From assembly GCA_016794725.1 (NCBI GenBank), contig JAEUGZ010000251.1:1-49300 (forward strand): 49,300 nucleotides of DNA, written 5' to 3'. The DNA comes from Opitutaceae bacterium (GTDB lineage Bacteria > Verrucomicrobiota > Verrucomicrobiia > Opitutales > Opitutaceae). The notes under the pieces were generated by a model, which was not told the origin of the DNA, did no database searches, and worked only from the letters and a program-made list of their open reading frames with translations. The position numbers and the translations under genes are program-made. This document shows, piece by piece, positions 19,225 through 28,646 of the stretch (position 1 is the stretch's first letter; every line of letters begins with the position of its first letter).

Positions 19225-20427
19225 ATGCCAGCGCCCTTGATGGAAGAAGCCATGCGGTGGTTCGGGCCGGCCGACACGGTCAGTCTCGAGGAAATCCGCC
19301 AGACGGGCGCCACCGCCGTCTTCACTTCCCTGCACGAGGTTCCCTACGGCGAGGTGTGGCCGGTGGACCTGATTCGCAGCCGGCGCGCGCAGATCGAAGC
19401 CGCCGGTCTGCGCTGGACCGCCGTGGAGTCGGTGCCCGTGCACGAGTCGATCAAGACGCGGACGGACGGATACGCGGAAGCAATTTCAGCCTATCAGGAG
19501 ACGCTGCGCCGGCTCGGCGCCGCGGGGGTGCCGACGGTGATCTACAACTTCATGCCGGTGCTCGACTGGGTGCGGACCGATCTGCACCACCGGCTGCCCG
19601 ACGGGGCGGAGGCGCTGCTCTACGATCCGGTCAAATTCGCCGCCTTCGACCTCTTCGCCCTCGCGCGACCCGGGGCGGAACGGGACTTCTCCACGAACGT
19701 GCGCGAGGCGGCGGCCAGGTACTGGCAAGGCCTGACTCCGGCGGAGCAGGCGGCCTTCACCCGGCAGACGCTCGATCTCTTTCCCGGGGTGAAGCTCAAC
19801 GTGAGCCTGGACGGGCTCCGCGCCATGCTGTCGCGCTACGCGGCCATCGATGCCGCGACGCTGCGCGAACACCTTCGGCTCTTCCTCGCCGCCGTAGCCC
19901 CGGTCGCCCAGTCCGCAGGGGTGAAACTGGCCATCCACCCCGACGACCCTCCGTTTCCCGTGCTCGGACTGCCCCGGATCGTCTCGACCGAAGACGATCT
20001 GCGGCGCATCCTCGCCATGGAGGAATCCCCCGCCAATGGGCTCTGCTACTGCACCGGCTCCCTCGGCGCCCGCGGCGACAACGATCTCCCGGGAATCGCC
20101 CACCGGCTCGGTCCGCGTATCCACGCCGCCCACCTCCGCAATGTACAGCGCCAGCCGGACGGCGTCTTCTTCGAGGCCACCCACCTCGGCGGGAGCACTC
20201 CCATGGCCGCCGTCGTGGAGGCCCTCCTCCGGGAGCAACAGGCGCGCCGGATCGCCGGACGGCCGGATGCCACCTTCGCCTTTCGCCCCGATCACGGGCA
20301 TCGGATCCTCGACGACTTTCGCCGGCCTGATCCGACCTGCCCGGGCTACCCGCTGATCGGACGCCTGCGCGGGCTGTCTGAACTGCGGGGACTGCAGCAG
20401 GGCATCGCCCACCTGCTGAGCGACTGA
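19225..20427 (+). CDS. uxuA: D-mannonate dehydratase
   Basis: A 400-residue TIM-barrel enzyme converting D-mannonate to 2-keto-3-deoxygluconate in glucuronate breakdown. The family is recognised by MRWFGPADTVSLEEIRQTGA at the start, IEAAGLRWTAVESVPVHESIK, VIYNFMPVLDWVRTDL, LAIHPDDPPFPVLGLPRIVS (metal-site histidine), LCYCTGSLGARGDND (metal-site cysteine), IHAAHLRNVQ and FRPDHGHRILDD near the end. Length is normal. It follows the oxidoreductase by 8 bases and is surely co-transcribed with it. Later steps (KDG kinase and aldolase) and uronate isomerase are not in the window. Confidence 0.95.
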   Translation: MPAPLMEEAMRWFGPADTVSLEEIRQTGATAVFTSLHEVPYGEVWPVDLIRSRRAQIEAAGLRWTAVESVPVHESIKTRTDGYAEAISAYQETLRRLGAAGVPTVIYNFMPVLDWVRTDLHHRLPDGAEALLYDPVKFAAFDLFALARPGAERDFSTNVREAAARYWQGLTPAEQAAFTRQTLDLFPGVKLNVSLDGLRAMLSRYAAIDAATLREHLRLFLAAVAPVAQSAGVKLAIHPDDPPFPVLGLPRIVSTEDDLRRILAMEESPANGLCYCTGSLGARGDNDLPGIAHRLGPRIHAAHLRNVQRQPDGVFFEATHLGGSTPMAAVVEALLREQQARRIAGRPDATFAFRPDHGHRILDDFRRPDPTCPGYPLIGRLRGLSELRGLQQGIAHLLSD

Positions 20428-20456
20428 CGCGGGTCCGGAGTGGTCAGGCTCCGTTT

Positions 20457-20473
20457 TATGCAACGGATGCATA
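20457..20473. promoter_or_regulatory. Candidate operator ahead of the second TonB receptor
   Basis: TATGCA-acgga-TGCATA is a 17-bp palindrome 120 bases before the receptor start, in a GC-rich setting where AT-rich symmetry stands out. It shares the ATGxAA...xTxCAT form with the site at 18292-18305. A LacI-family gene closes this locus. Its operator would more often have a central CG, so the assignment is tentative. Confidence 0.4.
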
Positions 20474-20592
20474 GGGCGGAGCTAGTCAACCGCGGTGTCG
20501 CGTCCACACTGCCCCGATCCGGTCGTCCCCAGCCCGGGTCAACGCCCGGCGTCTGTCCGTCAGCCCCATCACGTCACGTCCCGCCCCAACCG

Positions 20593-23373
20593 ATGAACTC
20601 CTCCGCCCTGCCCGCTTTCTCGCCCGTCCGGCGACTCTGCATTCGCGCCGCGCTCCATGCCGCCCTCTGCGCCGCCGCACTGCCGGTGTCCGCTCAATCC
20701 ACCTCCTCGGGATCCGTCTCGCCGGCCCTCGCCCCCGAGGAGGAAGTGATCACCCTTTCTCCCTTTGTCCTCGACGCCGAAAGCGAGGCCGGCTGGTCGG
20801 CCAATTCGACCCTCTCCGCCACCCGCACGCGTCAGGACTTGAAGGACGTGCCGGTCAATATTGACGCCATCACCTCGGACTTCATGGAGGACCTCGGGTT
20901 GTTCTCGGCCGACGAGGTCACCAAATTCGTTGCCAATGTCTACGCCGCCCCGGCGATGGAGAACGACAACAACACCGACAATTTCTCCTTCCGCGGCCTG
21001 AGCCAGCGATTCAACGTCTCGCGCAACTACTTCCGCTGGTACATCCCCTCCGACACCTACAACGTCGAACGCATCGACTTCGGCAAGGGATCGAACTCGC
21101 TTATTTTTGGCGACGTCGAGCCCGGCGGTCAGGGATCGGTCTTCACCAAGCGCGCGCAGATGCGCAACTTTGCCACCCTGCTGACGCAATACGGAAGCGA
21201 GGACGCCTACCGGGTGCAGCTCGATGTCAACCGCAAGCTGACCAAGACCCTCGCCCTGCGCTTCAACATCGTCCGCCGCGAGGACAAGACCTACCAGGAC
21301 TTTTCCCAATATGGCTTCGAGGGCCAGCACCTCGCCCTCACCTACCGGCCGTTCAAGCACACCGAAATCCGGCTGGAGGCGGAGACGGGCGACATCCGCA
21401 ATGCCCGCGGCTACTCCAACATCCAGGTGCGCGAGCAGTCCGCCCGTTCCAGGGCGTTCACCGGCGCGGGCTGGTGGATGACAACCGATGACACCAACAA
21501 CCTTTTTCTCCAGAGCACGCTGCCCTCCGCCGACCGCAGCACCGCGAACGGTCCCGCCGGCGGGTCGATCAGCATGGCGGAAGGCTCGACCGTGGCCGTC
21601 ACCCTGCGCAACGCCGCCGGCGCCGTCGTCGGCACCCGGCAGGTGACCTCGTATCCGAAGCACTACAACCTCCGCGGCAGCTGGGATGAGTTCGGCCGCC
21701 CGTTCGACACTTACTCCGTCACGATCGAGCAACGGTTTGGCGACCTCGGACTCGAACTGGCCTACAATCACCAGAACCAGGAGGGACTGCGCAACGACAA
21801 CTCCTTCTCCCAGACGGTGAGCTACGACGTCAACGGCCGGCCCTACATCGACGCCGTCGGCATCGACATCAAGCGTTTCGGCAATGACGTCGACGCGTTC
21901 CGCTTCACCGCCGCCTACCCCTGGCAGGTCACATCCTGGATGAAGCAGCTCTTTGTCGCCAGCGCCGACTACCGCGAGGACTTCACCAACAACTACCGTT
22001 ACTTCCTCTACAACCTCGCCAACCTGAAAAACGGCGGCTCGGTCAGCACCACCAACGATCGCATCCGTTTTCGCGCCTACCTCGACGATCCGCAGTTCTA
22101 CTCGAAGGGCTTTTTCGACCAGTTCCTCCTCGCCAATCTGCCCTCAACCCCGACCTTCCAGCCGGGACTCTACGCCATCCAGGCGAGCGCCAGCGCCGCG
22201 GACGCCACCGAATACCGGCAGCAATCCGCCATTGCCGTGTCCGCCAGCGGCAACTACTTCAAGGGCCGGCTGCAGTCGATGTTTGGCGTACGCTGGGATT
22301 GGAACAAATCCTACGACTACGTGGGCACCCGCAAGCTCGCCGACGGCCAGGATGCCCCGCCCCCCAACCCGGAGGACGCGCTGCCGGGCGAGTACCTGCG
22401 CAATCCCAATCTGGATCTGTTCAACACCAGCTACACCGCGGGACTGACCCTCCGCCTGACTTCCGACATCAACGCCTACGCCGTCTATTCCAACTCGTTC
22501 CGGTTTCAGGACGCGCGCACCTTTGATCGCAAGCCCTTTGGTCCGATCACCGGTGTGACCAAGGAGATCGGCATCAAGGGCGATTTCTGGGACCGCAAGG
22601 GATCCATCCAGCTGGGGGTGTTTCAAATCGACCGGGAGAATGTCGAGTTCCGTTGGACCCCCTCCAGCTTCACCGCCTCGGACGTCGAGGATCTGATCAA
22701 CCCCAACAACGTGCTGCCGGGCTCGCCCGGGTATTTTGTCCCCTGGCAGGACGTGAACCAGTTTCGCGACGTGGTCTCGACCGAGACGTCGGAGGGATTT
22801 GATGTCACCGTCCTGCTCCGTCCCGTGAAGGGCCTGCAACTGCGCTTCACGCTGGCCAAGAGCGACGTTCTCACCCGGCCGGACTTCTCCACCTTCCGCG
22901 CCTACTACGAGGCCGCTCTGGCCCGGGGAAACGAATCCCCCGCCTTGCTCGCCGAGGCGCGCGACGTACTCGACAGCAGCGACCTCGCCGACAAACCGAC
23001 GGGCGCCCGGGCCGCTCCGTGGTCGACGAGCTGGATCATCGACTACGCCTTCAGCCGGGATTCCTGGAAACCGCTCAAGGGCGTCCGGCTCGGCGTGAAT
23101 GGCAACTGGCGTGACAACTACCTCCTGGCCTTCGTCGACGGACGCGAAATCCTCGGAGGTCAGCAGCACCTGGTGAACGCCTATGTCATGCGCGACCAAA
23201 AGGTCTGGGGCCGCCAGGTGCGGCTGAGGCTCGGAGTGCGCAATCTCATCGATCTCGAAAATGGCGAAACCCGCCGCACCGGGACCACCACGCTGGCCAA
23301 TGGCACGGTCCAGTACCGCCTGAGCTATGTCATGCCACCTCAAGTCGATTTCTCCGCGACGGTCAGATTCTAG
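20593..23373 (+). CDS. TonB-dependent outer-membrane receptor of the Opitutales type
   Basis: An outer-membrane receptor of 926 residues from ATG 20593. It has a signal peptide (LHAALCAAALPVSAQS), then EEEVITLSPFVLDAESEAGW, the start typical of the large verrucomicrobial TonB receptor family, in which VITLSPF serves as a TonB-box-like segment. The plug follows (DLKDVPVNIDAITSDFMEDL, VERIDFGKGSNSLIFGDVEP), then the barrel, ending QVDFSATVRF with terminal Phe. It lies between the mannonate enzymes and the GH2-like gene, so a uronic-acid-containing oligosaccharide is the likely cargo (inference). The frame upstream of 20593 crosses the operator-like palindrome and is not family-like. Confidence 0.92.
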   Translation: MNSSALPAFSPVRRLCIRAALHAALCAAALPVSAQSTSSGSVSPALAPEEEVITLSPFVLDAESEAGWSANSTLSATRTRQDLKDVPVNIDAITSDFMEDLGLFSADEVTKFVANVYAAPAMENDNNTDNFSFRGLSQRFNVSRNYFRWYIPSDTYNVERIDFGKGSNSLIFGDVEPGGQGSVFTKRAQMRNFATLLTQYGSEDAYRVQLDVNRKLTKTLALRFNIVRREDKTYQDFSQYGFEGQHLALTYRPFKHTEIRLEAETGDIRNARGYSNIQVREQSARSRAFTGAGWWMTTDDTNNLFLQSTLPSADRSTANGPAGGSISMAEGSTVAVTLRNAAGAVVGTRQVTSYPKHYNLRGSWDEFGRPFDTYSVTIEQRFGDLGLELAYNHQNQEGLRNDNSFSQTVSYDVNGRPYIDAVGIDIKRFGNDVDAFRFTAAYPWQVTSWMKQLFVASADYREDFTNNYRYFLYNLANLKNGGSVSTTNDRIRFRAYLDDPQFYSKGFFDQFLLANLPSTPTFQPGLYAIQASASAADATEYRQQSAIAVSASGNYFKGRLQSMFGVRWDWNKSYDYVGTRKLADGQDAPPPNPEDALPGEYLRNPNLDLFNTSYTAGLTLRLTSDINAYAVYSNSFRFQDARTFDRKPFGPITGVTKEIGIKGDFWDRKGSIQLGVFQIDRENVEFRWTPSSFTASDVEDLINPNNVLPGSPGYFVPWQDVNQFRDVVSTETSEGFDVTVLLRPVKGLQLRFTLAKSDVLTRPDFSTFRAYYEAALARGNESPALLAEARDVLDSSDLADKPTGARAAPWSTSWIIDYAFSRDSWKPLKGVRLGVNGNWRDNYLLAFVDGREILGGQQHLVNAYVMRDQKVWGRQVRLRLGVRNLIDLENGETRRTGTTTLANGTVQYRLSYVMPPQVDFSATVRF

Positions 23374-23452
23374 GCTTGGTCCTGTCCGAGAGGGACACGT
23401 GTGACTGTTCACCGCAAGAACGAGGCTCCAAACCAGGCACGCCACCCATCCC

Positions 23453-26419
23453 ATGCGCATCCCACTCCTTCCCGCCCGCCTCGCATTCGCCTTCGCCTTG
23501 GCGCTGGCCATTGGAACGCGTTCATCCGTCGCCGCACCTGTCGCGGAGAAGGTCTGGGTGTTCGCCACCCAGCAAACACTGACGATCGATATCCAGCTGG
23601 CCGGCAAGACGCGGGCGGATTGGGCCGCTTCGACGCTTGCGATCATGCCCGTGGGCGACGCGACTCCCGTCACGCTGCCTCCCAGCCTTGCCACCGCCCG
23701 CAGCCGCGTGCTCCCGGAGCTGGGTGTCACGCGGCTGGAGTGGGACGCACCGGCCGCCACGCTTTGGTCACCGACCCGACCGGCACTCTACCACCTCCGT
23801 CTCGATCTGGCGGCGGCCGACGGCACCCGGGAGACGTTACAGCGACGGATCGGCTTTCGCACCTTCGTGACCCAGGGGGGACAATTCCTGCTCAACGGCC
23901 ATCCCCTCTTCCTGCGCGGGCTCGCCATCAACCCGCCCGGTCGCGGCATCACCCCGGAGCTCGAACAAAGCCGCGCCTTCGCCGAGGACTATGTGCGCTT
24001 CATGAAGCGCCATCACGTCAATATCATCCGTATTCCGGACCACCCCGTCTGGTACGACGTCTGCGACGAACTGGGCATGATGGTATTCGGCGGCAACTAC
24101 GCCGGAAATGCCCTGGGCAAGGAGGACGCTGCGGTGGACGAAATCGACACCAAGGGCCCGCCGAAGGACCGAGACGCGGCCGCGCGCTGGTACCGCGAAG
24201 CCAAGTTCCATCCCATCAGTCACCACCCGTCCCTGCTCATCTACGCCTTGACCAATGAGACCCCGTACGAGGGCCCGCTGGGTGAGACGTGGCACGCCTT
24301 CCTCGCCGATCAGTACGCACGGCTCAGGGTCTGGGATCCCACCCGTCTCTTCATCGCCAACGCCGGCTACGGCCTGGGTCGGACCGGGGACATCAACGAC
24401 CTGCATCGCTACTGGGGCTGGTACTACTCGTCCCCCTACACCTTTCTCCACCTCCGCAATGCTCCACTGCTGACCCAGCCGGACCGAATCCAGCCACTGA
24501 CGTTCACTGAATGTGTCGGCAACTACGGAGGTCCGGACGGACGGGTGAACCTCTCGCCCAACCACAAGAACCCTATCTCCCAGCAAGCCTGGACCGGCCA
24601 CGCCGCCAGCACCGACCAGGCGCGGCTCTTTCACGCCCATCAATCGTTCGTCTTCCGCCAGGCCACCGAGCTTTTCCGGCGTTTGCGGGTACAGAATCCG
24701 GAGCTGGCCGGCGTTTTTCCCTTCACCATCCTCTTCCACGACTGGCACACCATCGCGGACTTCAGCGAAATGCGACCGCGTCCGGTGGTGAACCAGATGG
24801 CTGCATCGTACGCGCCTCTGCTGTTGAGCTGGGAACTCTACACCACGCAGGTCTACGCCGGCTCGGTGCTGCGTCCGACCGTTCATCTCGTGAATGACGC
24901 CGATGATTTCAGCGACCTGAAGGACGCCCGGGTGCACTATGAGCTGCGCGATGAAACCGAATCGGTGCACGCCTCCGGCGAGTTTGCCGTTGCCTCACTT
25001 CCCTACTACGCGACGTCACAAACGACGGTCGCGCTGCCCCTGCCTGCCACCCTGCGCACGGGAACCTACTTCCTGCATGGCACGGTTGAACGGGGCGGTA
25101 GGACGCTCACCGAAAACCGGCTGGAGGTGTTCATCGCCTCACCCGGATTCGCCCAAAGCGGCCCCTCGGGTCCTGCTTCGCTCGCCATCCTCGATCCCCT
25201 AGGCACCACCACCGCCGCCCTGCGCCGCCTCGGCATTTCGGTGACAAACGTCAGTGACGAAGCCGCCGTGAACTCGCTTGCGGGTGGCCTGATCCTGGCC
25301 GAGGAGGCGATCCCGTCCCTTTCCCAACCCACGCTTGCCGCCGTGCGACGCCTGGCCGAACGCGGGGGACGCGTCCTCATCCTTCGACCCTCGGGCGCCT
25401 CGCTCGCCGGACTGAACCAGGTGCTGCCCGTTCCGGTGCACCTGCCGGACATGGACCTCGACAATCCCAAGTACCCTCCCCCAGCCCGTCCGTCCTACCA
25501 GGGCATGAACATCAATCCGGAACGACCCGATCATCCCGTGTTCGCCGGCTTGGATCGCACCCGTTTGCAGTCCTGGTCCGACGCCACCGGCTGGAACGAG
25601 AGCAAACCGGGAATGCCGGCGATCTATCCCGTCACCGCCACCTTTGTGCTTCAACACAAGTCCGATCAGGCCCGCGTGGCCACCCTGGCCAATCACAGTG
25701 TCGGACTGGAGGGACTGTCCCTGGCGGAGTTCTTCACCGGAAAGGGCTCGCTGGTGCTTTGCGGCTTTGACCTTGTCTCCCGGTCGGGCCTCGACCCGGT
25801 GGCGGACCGACTCTTGGCGAATCTCGCCGGCTATGTCGCATCGCCGGACGGTCACGAACCCTATGTCATGATCGACGCACCGATCACTTGGGGCGACTAC
25901 GGCTCGGAACGCGGCATCCTGACTGGGATCACCAGCGGACTCATGCTCAACTCGCGTCCGGCCCTCACCGGCAGCTACGCATCGATCCGACGCGTGGTGC
26001 ACAAGGATGGACATCAGTTCGCGGGGGGACCGGGAGGCTGGAACACGCGGCCCGGGCTGCAGTATGTCCCCTATGGTCGACGCCCGTTCGGTCCGTATGT
26101 CCATGGCGGATGGTCCGGAACACCCAGGCCGGAGAACCCCAAGGACCCGATTGGCGAGGGACGTTTCCAGTGTCGGATTCCTCCCGGCCGGACCCTGGCC
26201 AGCCATCTGGTCTGGAATCCCGCAGCCGTCCCGCTCCCCGTGACCCTCACCGCCAACGGAACGGCGACCACCGTCACGCTGGCCCCGGACGAAACCCGGC
26301 GCATCGAGGTGCCCCTGGCGCCGGGCGCCCTTGTGGTCGAGACGACGCTGCGCGCCGACCGCCGCGTCGTGCTGCTTGAGACGGCTTTTCTAGCGCAGCC
26401 AGTGTCATCCGCCCGATGA
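23453..26419 (+). CDS. Exported glycoside hydrolase family 2-like protein
   Basis: A 988-residue exported protein with a signal peptide (residues 1-28). Residues about 95-137 (LEWDAPAATLWSPTRPALYH, then IGFRTF) are the GH2 Ig-like domain. QFLLNGHPLFLRGL (144-157) opens the TIM barrel. The likely acid/base is Glu269 in ALTNETPYEG, and Glu353 in TFTECVGNYGG is a plausible nucleophile. The usual N-terminal sugar-binding jelly roll of GH2 enzymes is absent: only about 65 residues precede the Ig-like part. About 550 residues follow the barrel, including a Rossmann-like stretch (near 580-650) and a beta-rich end. A beta-glucuronidase or galactosidase role fits the neighbouring uronate genes but is inference. 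Its stop overlaps an ATG in the next frame (ATGA, 26416-26419). Confidence 0.82.
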   Translation: MRIPLLPARLAFAFALALAIGTRSSVAAPVAEKVWVFATQQTLTIDIQLAGKTRADWAASTLAIMPVGDATPVTLPPSLATARSRVLPELGVTRLEWDAPAATLWSPTRPALYHLRLDLAAADGTRETLQRRIGFRTFVTQGGQFLLNGHPLFLRGLAINPPGRGITPELEQSRAFAEDYVRFMKRHHVNIIRIPDHPVWYDVCDELGMMVFGGNYAGNALGKEDAAVDEIDTKGPPKDRDAAARWYREAKFHPISHHPSLLIYALTNETPYEGPLGETWHAFLADQYARLRVWDPTRLFIANAGYGLGRTGDINDLHRYWGWYYSSPYTFLHLRNAPLLTQPDRIQPLTFTECVGNYGGPDGRVNLSPNHKNPISQQAWTGHAASTDQARLFHAHQSFVFRQATELFRRLRVQNPELAGVFPFTILFHDWHTIADFSEMRPRPVVNQMAASYAPLLLSWELYTTQVYAGSVLRPTVHLVNDADDFSDLKDARVHYELRDETESVHASGEFAVASLPYYATSQTTVALPLPATLRTGTYFLHGTVERGGRTLTENRLEVFIASPGFAQSGPSGPASLAILDPLGTTTAALRRLGISVTNVSDEAAVNSLAGGLILAEEAIPSLSQPTLAAVRRLAERGGRVLILRPSGASLAGLNQVLPVPVHLPDMDLDNPKYPPPARPSYQGMNINPERPDHPVFAGLDRTRLQSWSDATGWNESKPGMPAIYPVTATFVLQHKSDQARVATLANHSVGLEGLSLAEFFTGKGSLVLCGFDLVSRSGLDPVADRLLANLAGYVASPDGHEPYVMIDAPITWGDYGSERGILTGITSGLMLNSRPALTGSYASIRRVVHKDGHQFAGGPGGWNTRPGLQYVPYGRRPFGPYVHGGWSGTPRPENPKDPIGEGRFQCRIPPGRTLASHLVWNPAAVPLPVTLTANGTATTVTLAPDETRRIEVPLAPGALVVETTLRADRRVVLLETAFLAQPVSSAR

Positions 26420-26514
26420 CACCGGCACGGAGGCAGGGGGAGCGCGACCGGAAACGGGACGCGCGCACGGGTGGGCGTGGACAAAGCGCGAAGGGAGTGG
26501 CTGGCTCGGTGGGC

Positions 26515-27588
26515 ATGAAGTCGCTGCAGCGCGAGATTTCCCTCCTGGCCGGGGTGTCCCAATCGACCGTCTCCCGGGCTTTGCGCAACCATCCGGCCCT
26601 GCCGCGTGCGACCTGTGAGCGTATCCAGACCGTGGCCCGAACCCTGGGCTACGAGGGCAATCCGCTCCTTTCCGCTGTACTGGGCTCGGTACGACGCGGC
26701 CGCGGGGCCAGTTACCTTGGAACCCTGGGCTATCTCACCGCCCATGCCACCGCCGACGGGTGGCGGCGGGTGGCCACCCATCGGGATTTCCTCGACGGGG
26801 CAAAGGCACGCGCCGCCGTGCTGGGCTTCAAACTCGAGCCGTTCTGGGCGGCGGATCCGGCGGTGTCGGGTCGACGAATGACGGAGATCCTCCAGGCCCG
26901 CGGCATCTCGGCCTTGGTCCTCGGGTCACGCTCCCCGGAGAACCGCTTCGCCGAACTCGACTGGAACGCCTTCGCAGTCGTGCGGATCGGACTCTCCGCA
27001 CCGCCGCAGCGCTTTCACTGTGTCGTGAATCATCAGATTCACACGTTGCGCATGGTCGCGGGCGAGTTGGTCGATCGCGGATACCGCAAGATCGGACTCG
27101 CGATCACCCGCTGGCAGAACGAGGTGGTGGAGCACAACTGGCTGGCCGCGTTCCTGGCGTGGCACTACGTCACGCCAGGCCTCACCCCCGTGCCGATTCA
27201 CCTGGTGGAACGGATGGAGCGGAAGGAGTTTCTACGTTGGTACCGGGCCCATCGGCCGGATGCCGTCATCACCATGAATTCCTCGTGCCGGGAGTGGCTG
27301 GCCGCAGCGGGTGCTTCCCTTCCCGACCGGGTGGGTTTTACCCTGCTCGACTGGCACACCGAACACGGCGACACGGCGGGCGCGGTGCAGGACAACTCCC
27401 GGGTCGGTTCAGCCGCGGTCGACATCGCCCTCGGCATGCTGCAGCGCAATGAGCGCGGTGCCCCGGACAATCCCCAGGTGACCCTGATCAAGGGTTATTG
27501 GCGCAACGGCGCGACCGTAAGGCCACGCCCGAGAGAATCCGACGCGACCGAAGCCGACCCCACGGCGCGCCACCCATCGAAACCCTGA
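26515..27588 (+). CDS. LacI-family transcriptional regulator
   Basis: A DNA-binding repressor or activator of about 357 residues from ATG 26515. The helix-turn-helix EISLLAGVSQSTVSRALRNH and hinge-side helix (CERIQTVARTLGYEGNPLLS) are typical. The periplasmic-binding-protein-like sensor follows (ALVLGSRSPENRF, KIGLAITRW, PDAVITMNSS, VGFTLLDWH). The hinge lacks the usual AR(S/T)L, as in the more divergent LacI/XylR-like members. A start at ATG 26416 that overlaps the GH2 stop codon (ATGA) would add 33 basic residues and allow translational coupling; I cannot exclude it. Position at the end of the locus suggests it senses a uronate or oligosaccharide and acts on the two palindromes at 18292 and 20457. 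Confidence 0.88.
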   Translation: MKSLQREISLLAGVSQSTVSRALRNHPALPRATCERIQTVARTLGYEGNPLLSAVLGSVRRGRGASYLGTLGYLTAHATADGWRRVATHRDFLDGAKARAAVLGFKLEPFWAADPAVSGRRMTEILQARGISALVLGSRSPENRFAELDWNAFAVVRIGLSAPPQRFHCVVNHQIHTLRMVAGELVDRGYRKIGLAITRWQNEVVEHNWLAAFLAWHYVTPGLTPVPIHLVERMERKEFLRWYRAHRPDAVITMNSSCREWLAAAGASLPDRVGFTLLDWHTEHGDTAGAVQDNSRVGSAAVDIALGMLQRNERGAPDNPQVTLIKGYWRNGATVRPRPRESDATEADPTARHPSKP

Positions 27589-27689
27589 GGTTTGCCCCGC
27601 ATCCGGGACACGGACGAAGACGGGCGCGGGGCACTTTCATCGAACGCGCCGAGACAAGGCATACGCTCCAACCACCCACTTTCAACTCC

Positions 27690-27720
27690 ACGGCGGTCCG
27701 CGCTGAGGAGCGGCCACCGT
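27690..27720. terminator. Hairpin between convergent lacI-type and flagellin genes
   Basis: ACGGCGGTCCGC (27690-27701) pairs with GCGGCCACCGT (27710-27720), an 11-bp stem with one bulge and an 8-base loop. It sits 16 bases past the flagellin stop and also serves the convergent regulator gene. No U-run follows on either side, so it may act with Rho or as a 3-prime end stabiliser. Confidence 0.4.
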
Positions 27721-27736
27721 TCTGCCGGAGACCGGT

Positions 27737-28612
27737 TCAGCTCTGGAGCAGGCGGATGACCGAGGCGGGCGACTGATTGGCCTGGGCGACCATGGAATTG
27801 CTCGACTCGGCGATCAGATTGTACCGCGTCAGCTGGGTCGATTCCAGGGCAACATCGGCGTCACTGATCCGAGAGAGCGCGGAGCCGAGGTTCTCGCTTT
27901 CGACCGTCAGGGCCTGGGCGACGAGGCCGAGGCGCGATTGGGCGGCGCCGAGGGTGGCGCGCTGATCGCCGATCTGCTCCAGGGCATTGCTGGTGGCGGT
28001 CACGGCGCTGGCATCGTCGACGCTGAGCAGGAAGGCGCCGCTGGCATCCTGGGCGATGAGCGAGGCGAACGCACCATTCCGCAGGTTGGTCGGAGTGAGC
28101 GTGAGTGTTTGTTCGGCAAAGATCCCGAGGTTGACTTGAAGTCCGCTGTTCGCGCCGAAGAGGTCGCGTCCGTTGAACCGACCGATCGGGTCGGTGACGT
28201 CGTTGGTACCACCGATTTCGGCCGTGGAGCCACCCACGGTGTCACGCAGCTGTTGTTGCAGGATGGAAAACTCCTGCTGGTACAGGTCACGTTCTTCGGT
28301 GTTGAGATTCGGATCGAGGGCGCGCGTGGCGAGCTCGCTCAGGCGGCTGACCGCACCGGCCATGGTGGCCAGCATGCCGTCGCTGGCCTGGACATGAGAG
28401 ATGGCATTCTGGACATTGATCGAGGCCGCCTGATTGCGGCGCGACTGGGATTCCAGCTTGGCGGCATGGCCGACCCCGGTCGGATCGTCGGACGGATTGA
28501 GGATGCGATTGCCGGAGCTGAGGCGCGAAAGGGAGCGTCCCAGCAATTCCTGGTTACGGTCGAGGCCGCGAACCATGTTGAGGGCGGCGGTGCTGACGGA
28601 GGTGGCGTTCAT
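27737..28612 (-). CDS. fliC: Flagellin
   Basis: Filament subunit of 291 residues, a short flagellin with D0/D1 ends and little of the variable D2/D3 part. The N-terminus has RNQELLGRSLSRLSSGNRIL, then NPSDDPTGVGHAAKLESQ and SRLSELATRALDPNLN. The C-terminus has NALEQIGDQRATLGAAQSRL and ends AQANQSPASVIRLLQS. It is the last gene of the flgF-to-flagellin string, 34 bases after csrA. CsrA and FliW sit immediately upstream, which fits the known partner switch in which FliW binds flagellin or CsrA. No promoter of its own is evident; I see no sigma-28 motif in the 34-base gap. Confidence 0.95.
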   Translation of the reverse strand: MNATSVSTAALNMVRGLDRNQELLGRSLSRLSSGNRILNPSDDPTGVGHAAKLESQSRRNQAASINVQNAISHVQASDGMLATMAGAVSRLSELATRALDPNLNTEERDLYQQEFSILQQQLRDTVGGSTAEIGGTNDVTDPIGRFNGRDLFGANSGLQVNLGIFAEQTLTLTPTNLRNGAFASLIAQDASGAFLLSVDDASAVTATSNALEQIGDQRATLGAAQSRLGLVAQALTVESENLGSALSRISDADVALESTQLTRYNLIAESSNSMVAQANQSPASVIRLLQS

Positions 28613-28646
28613 GGAACAGCGAGAAAACGGGAGGTTGTACGGGCGA

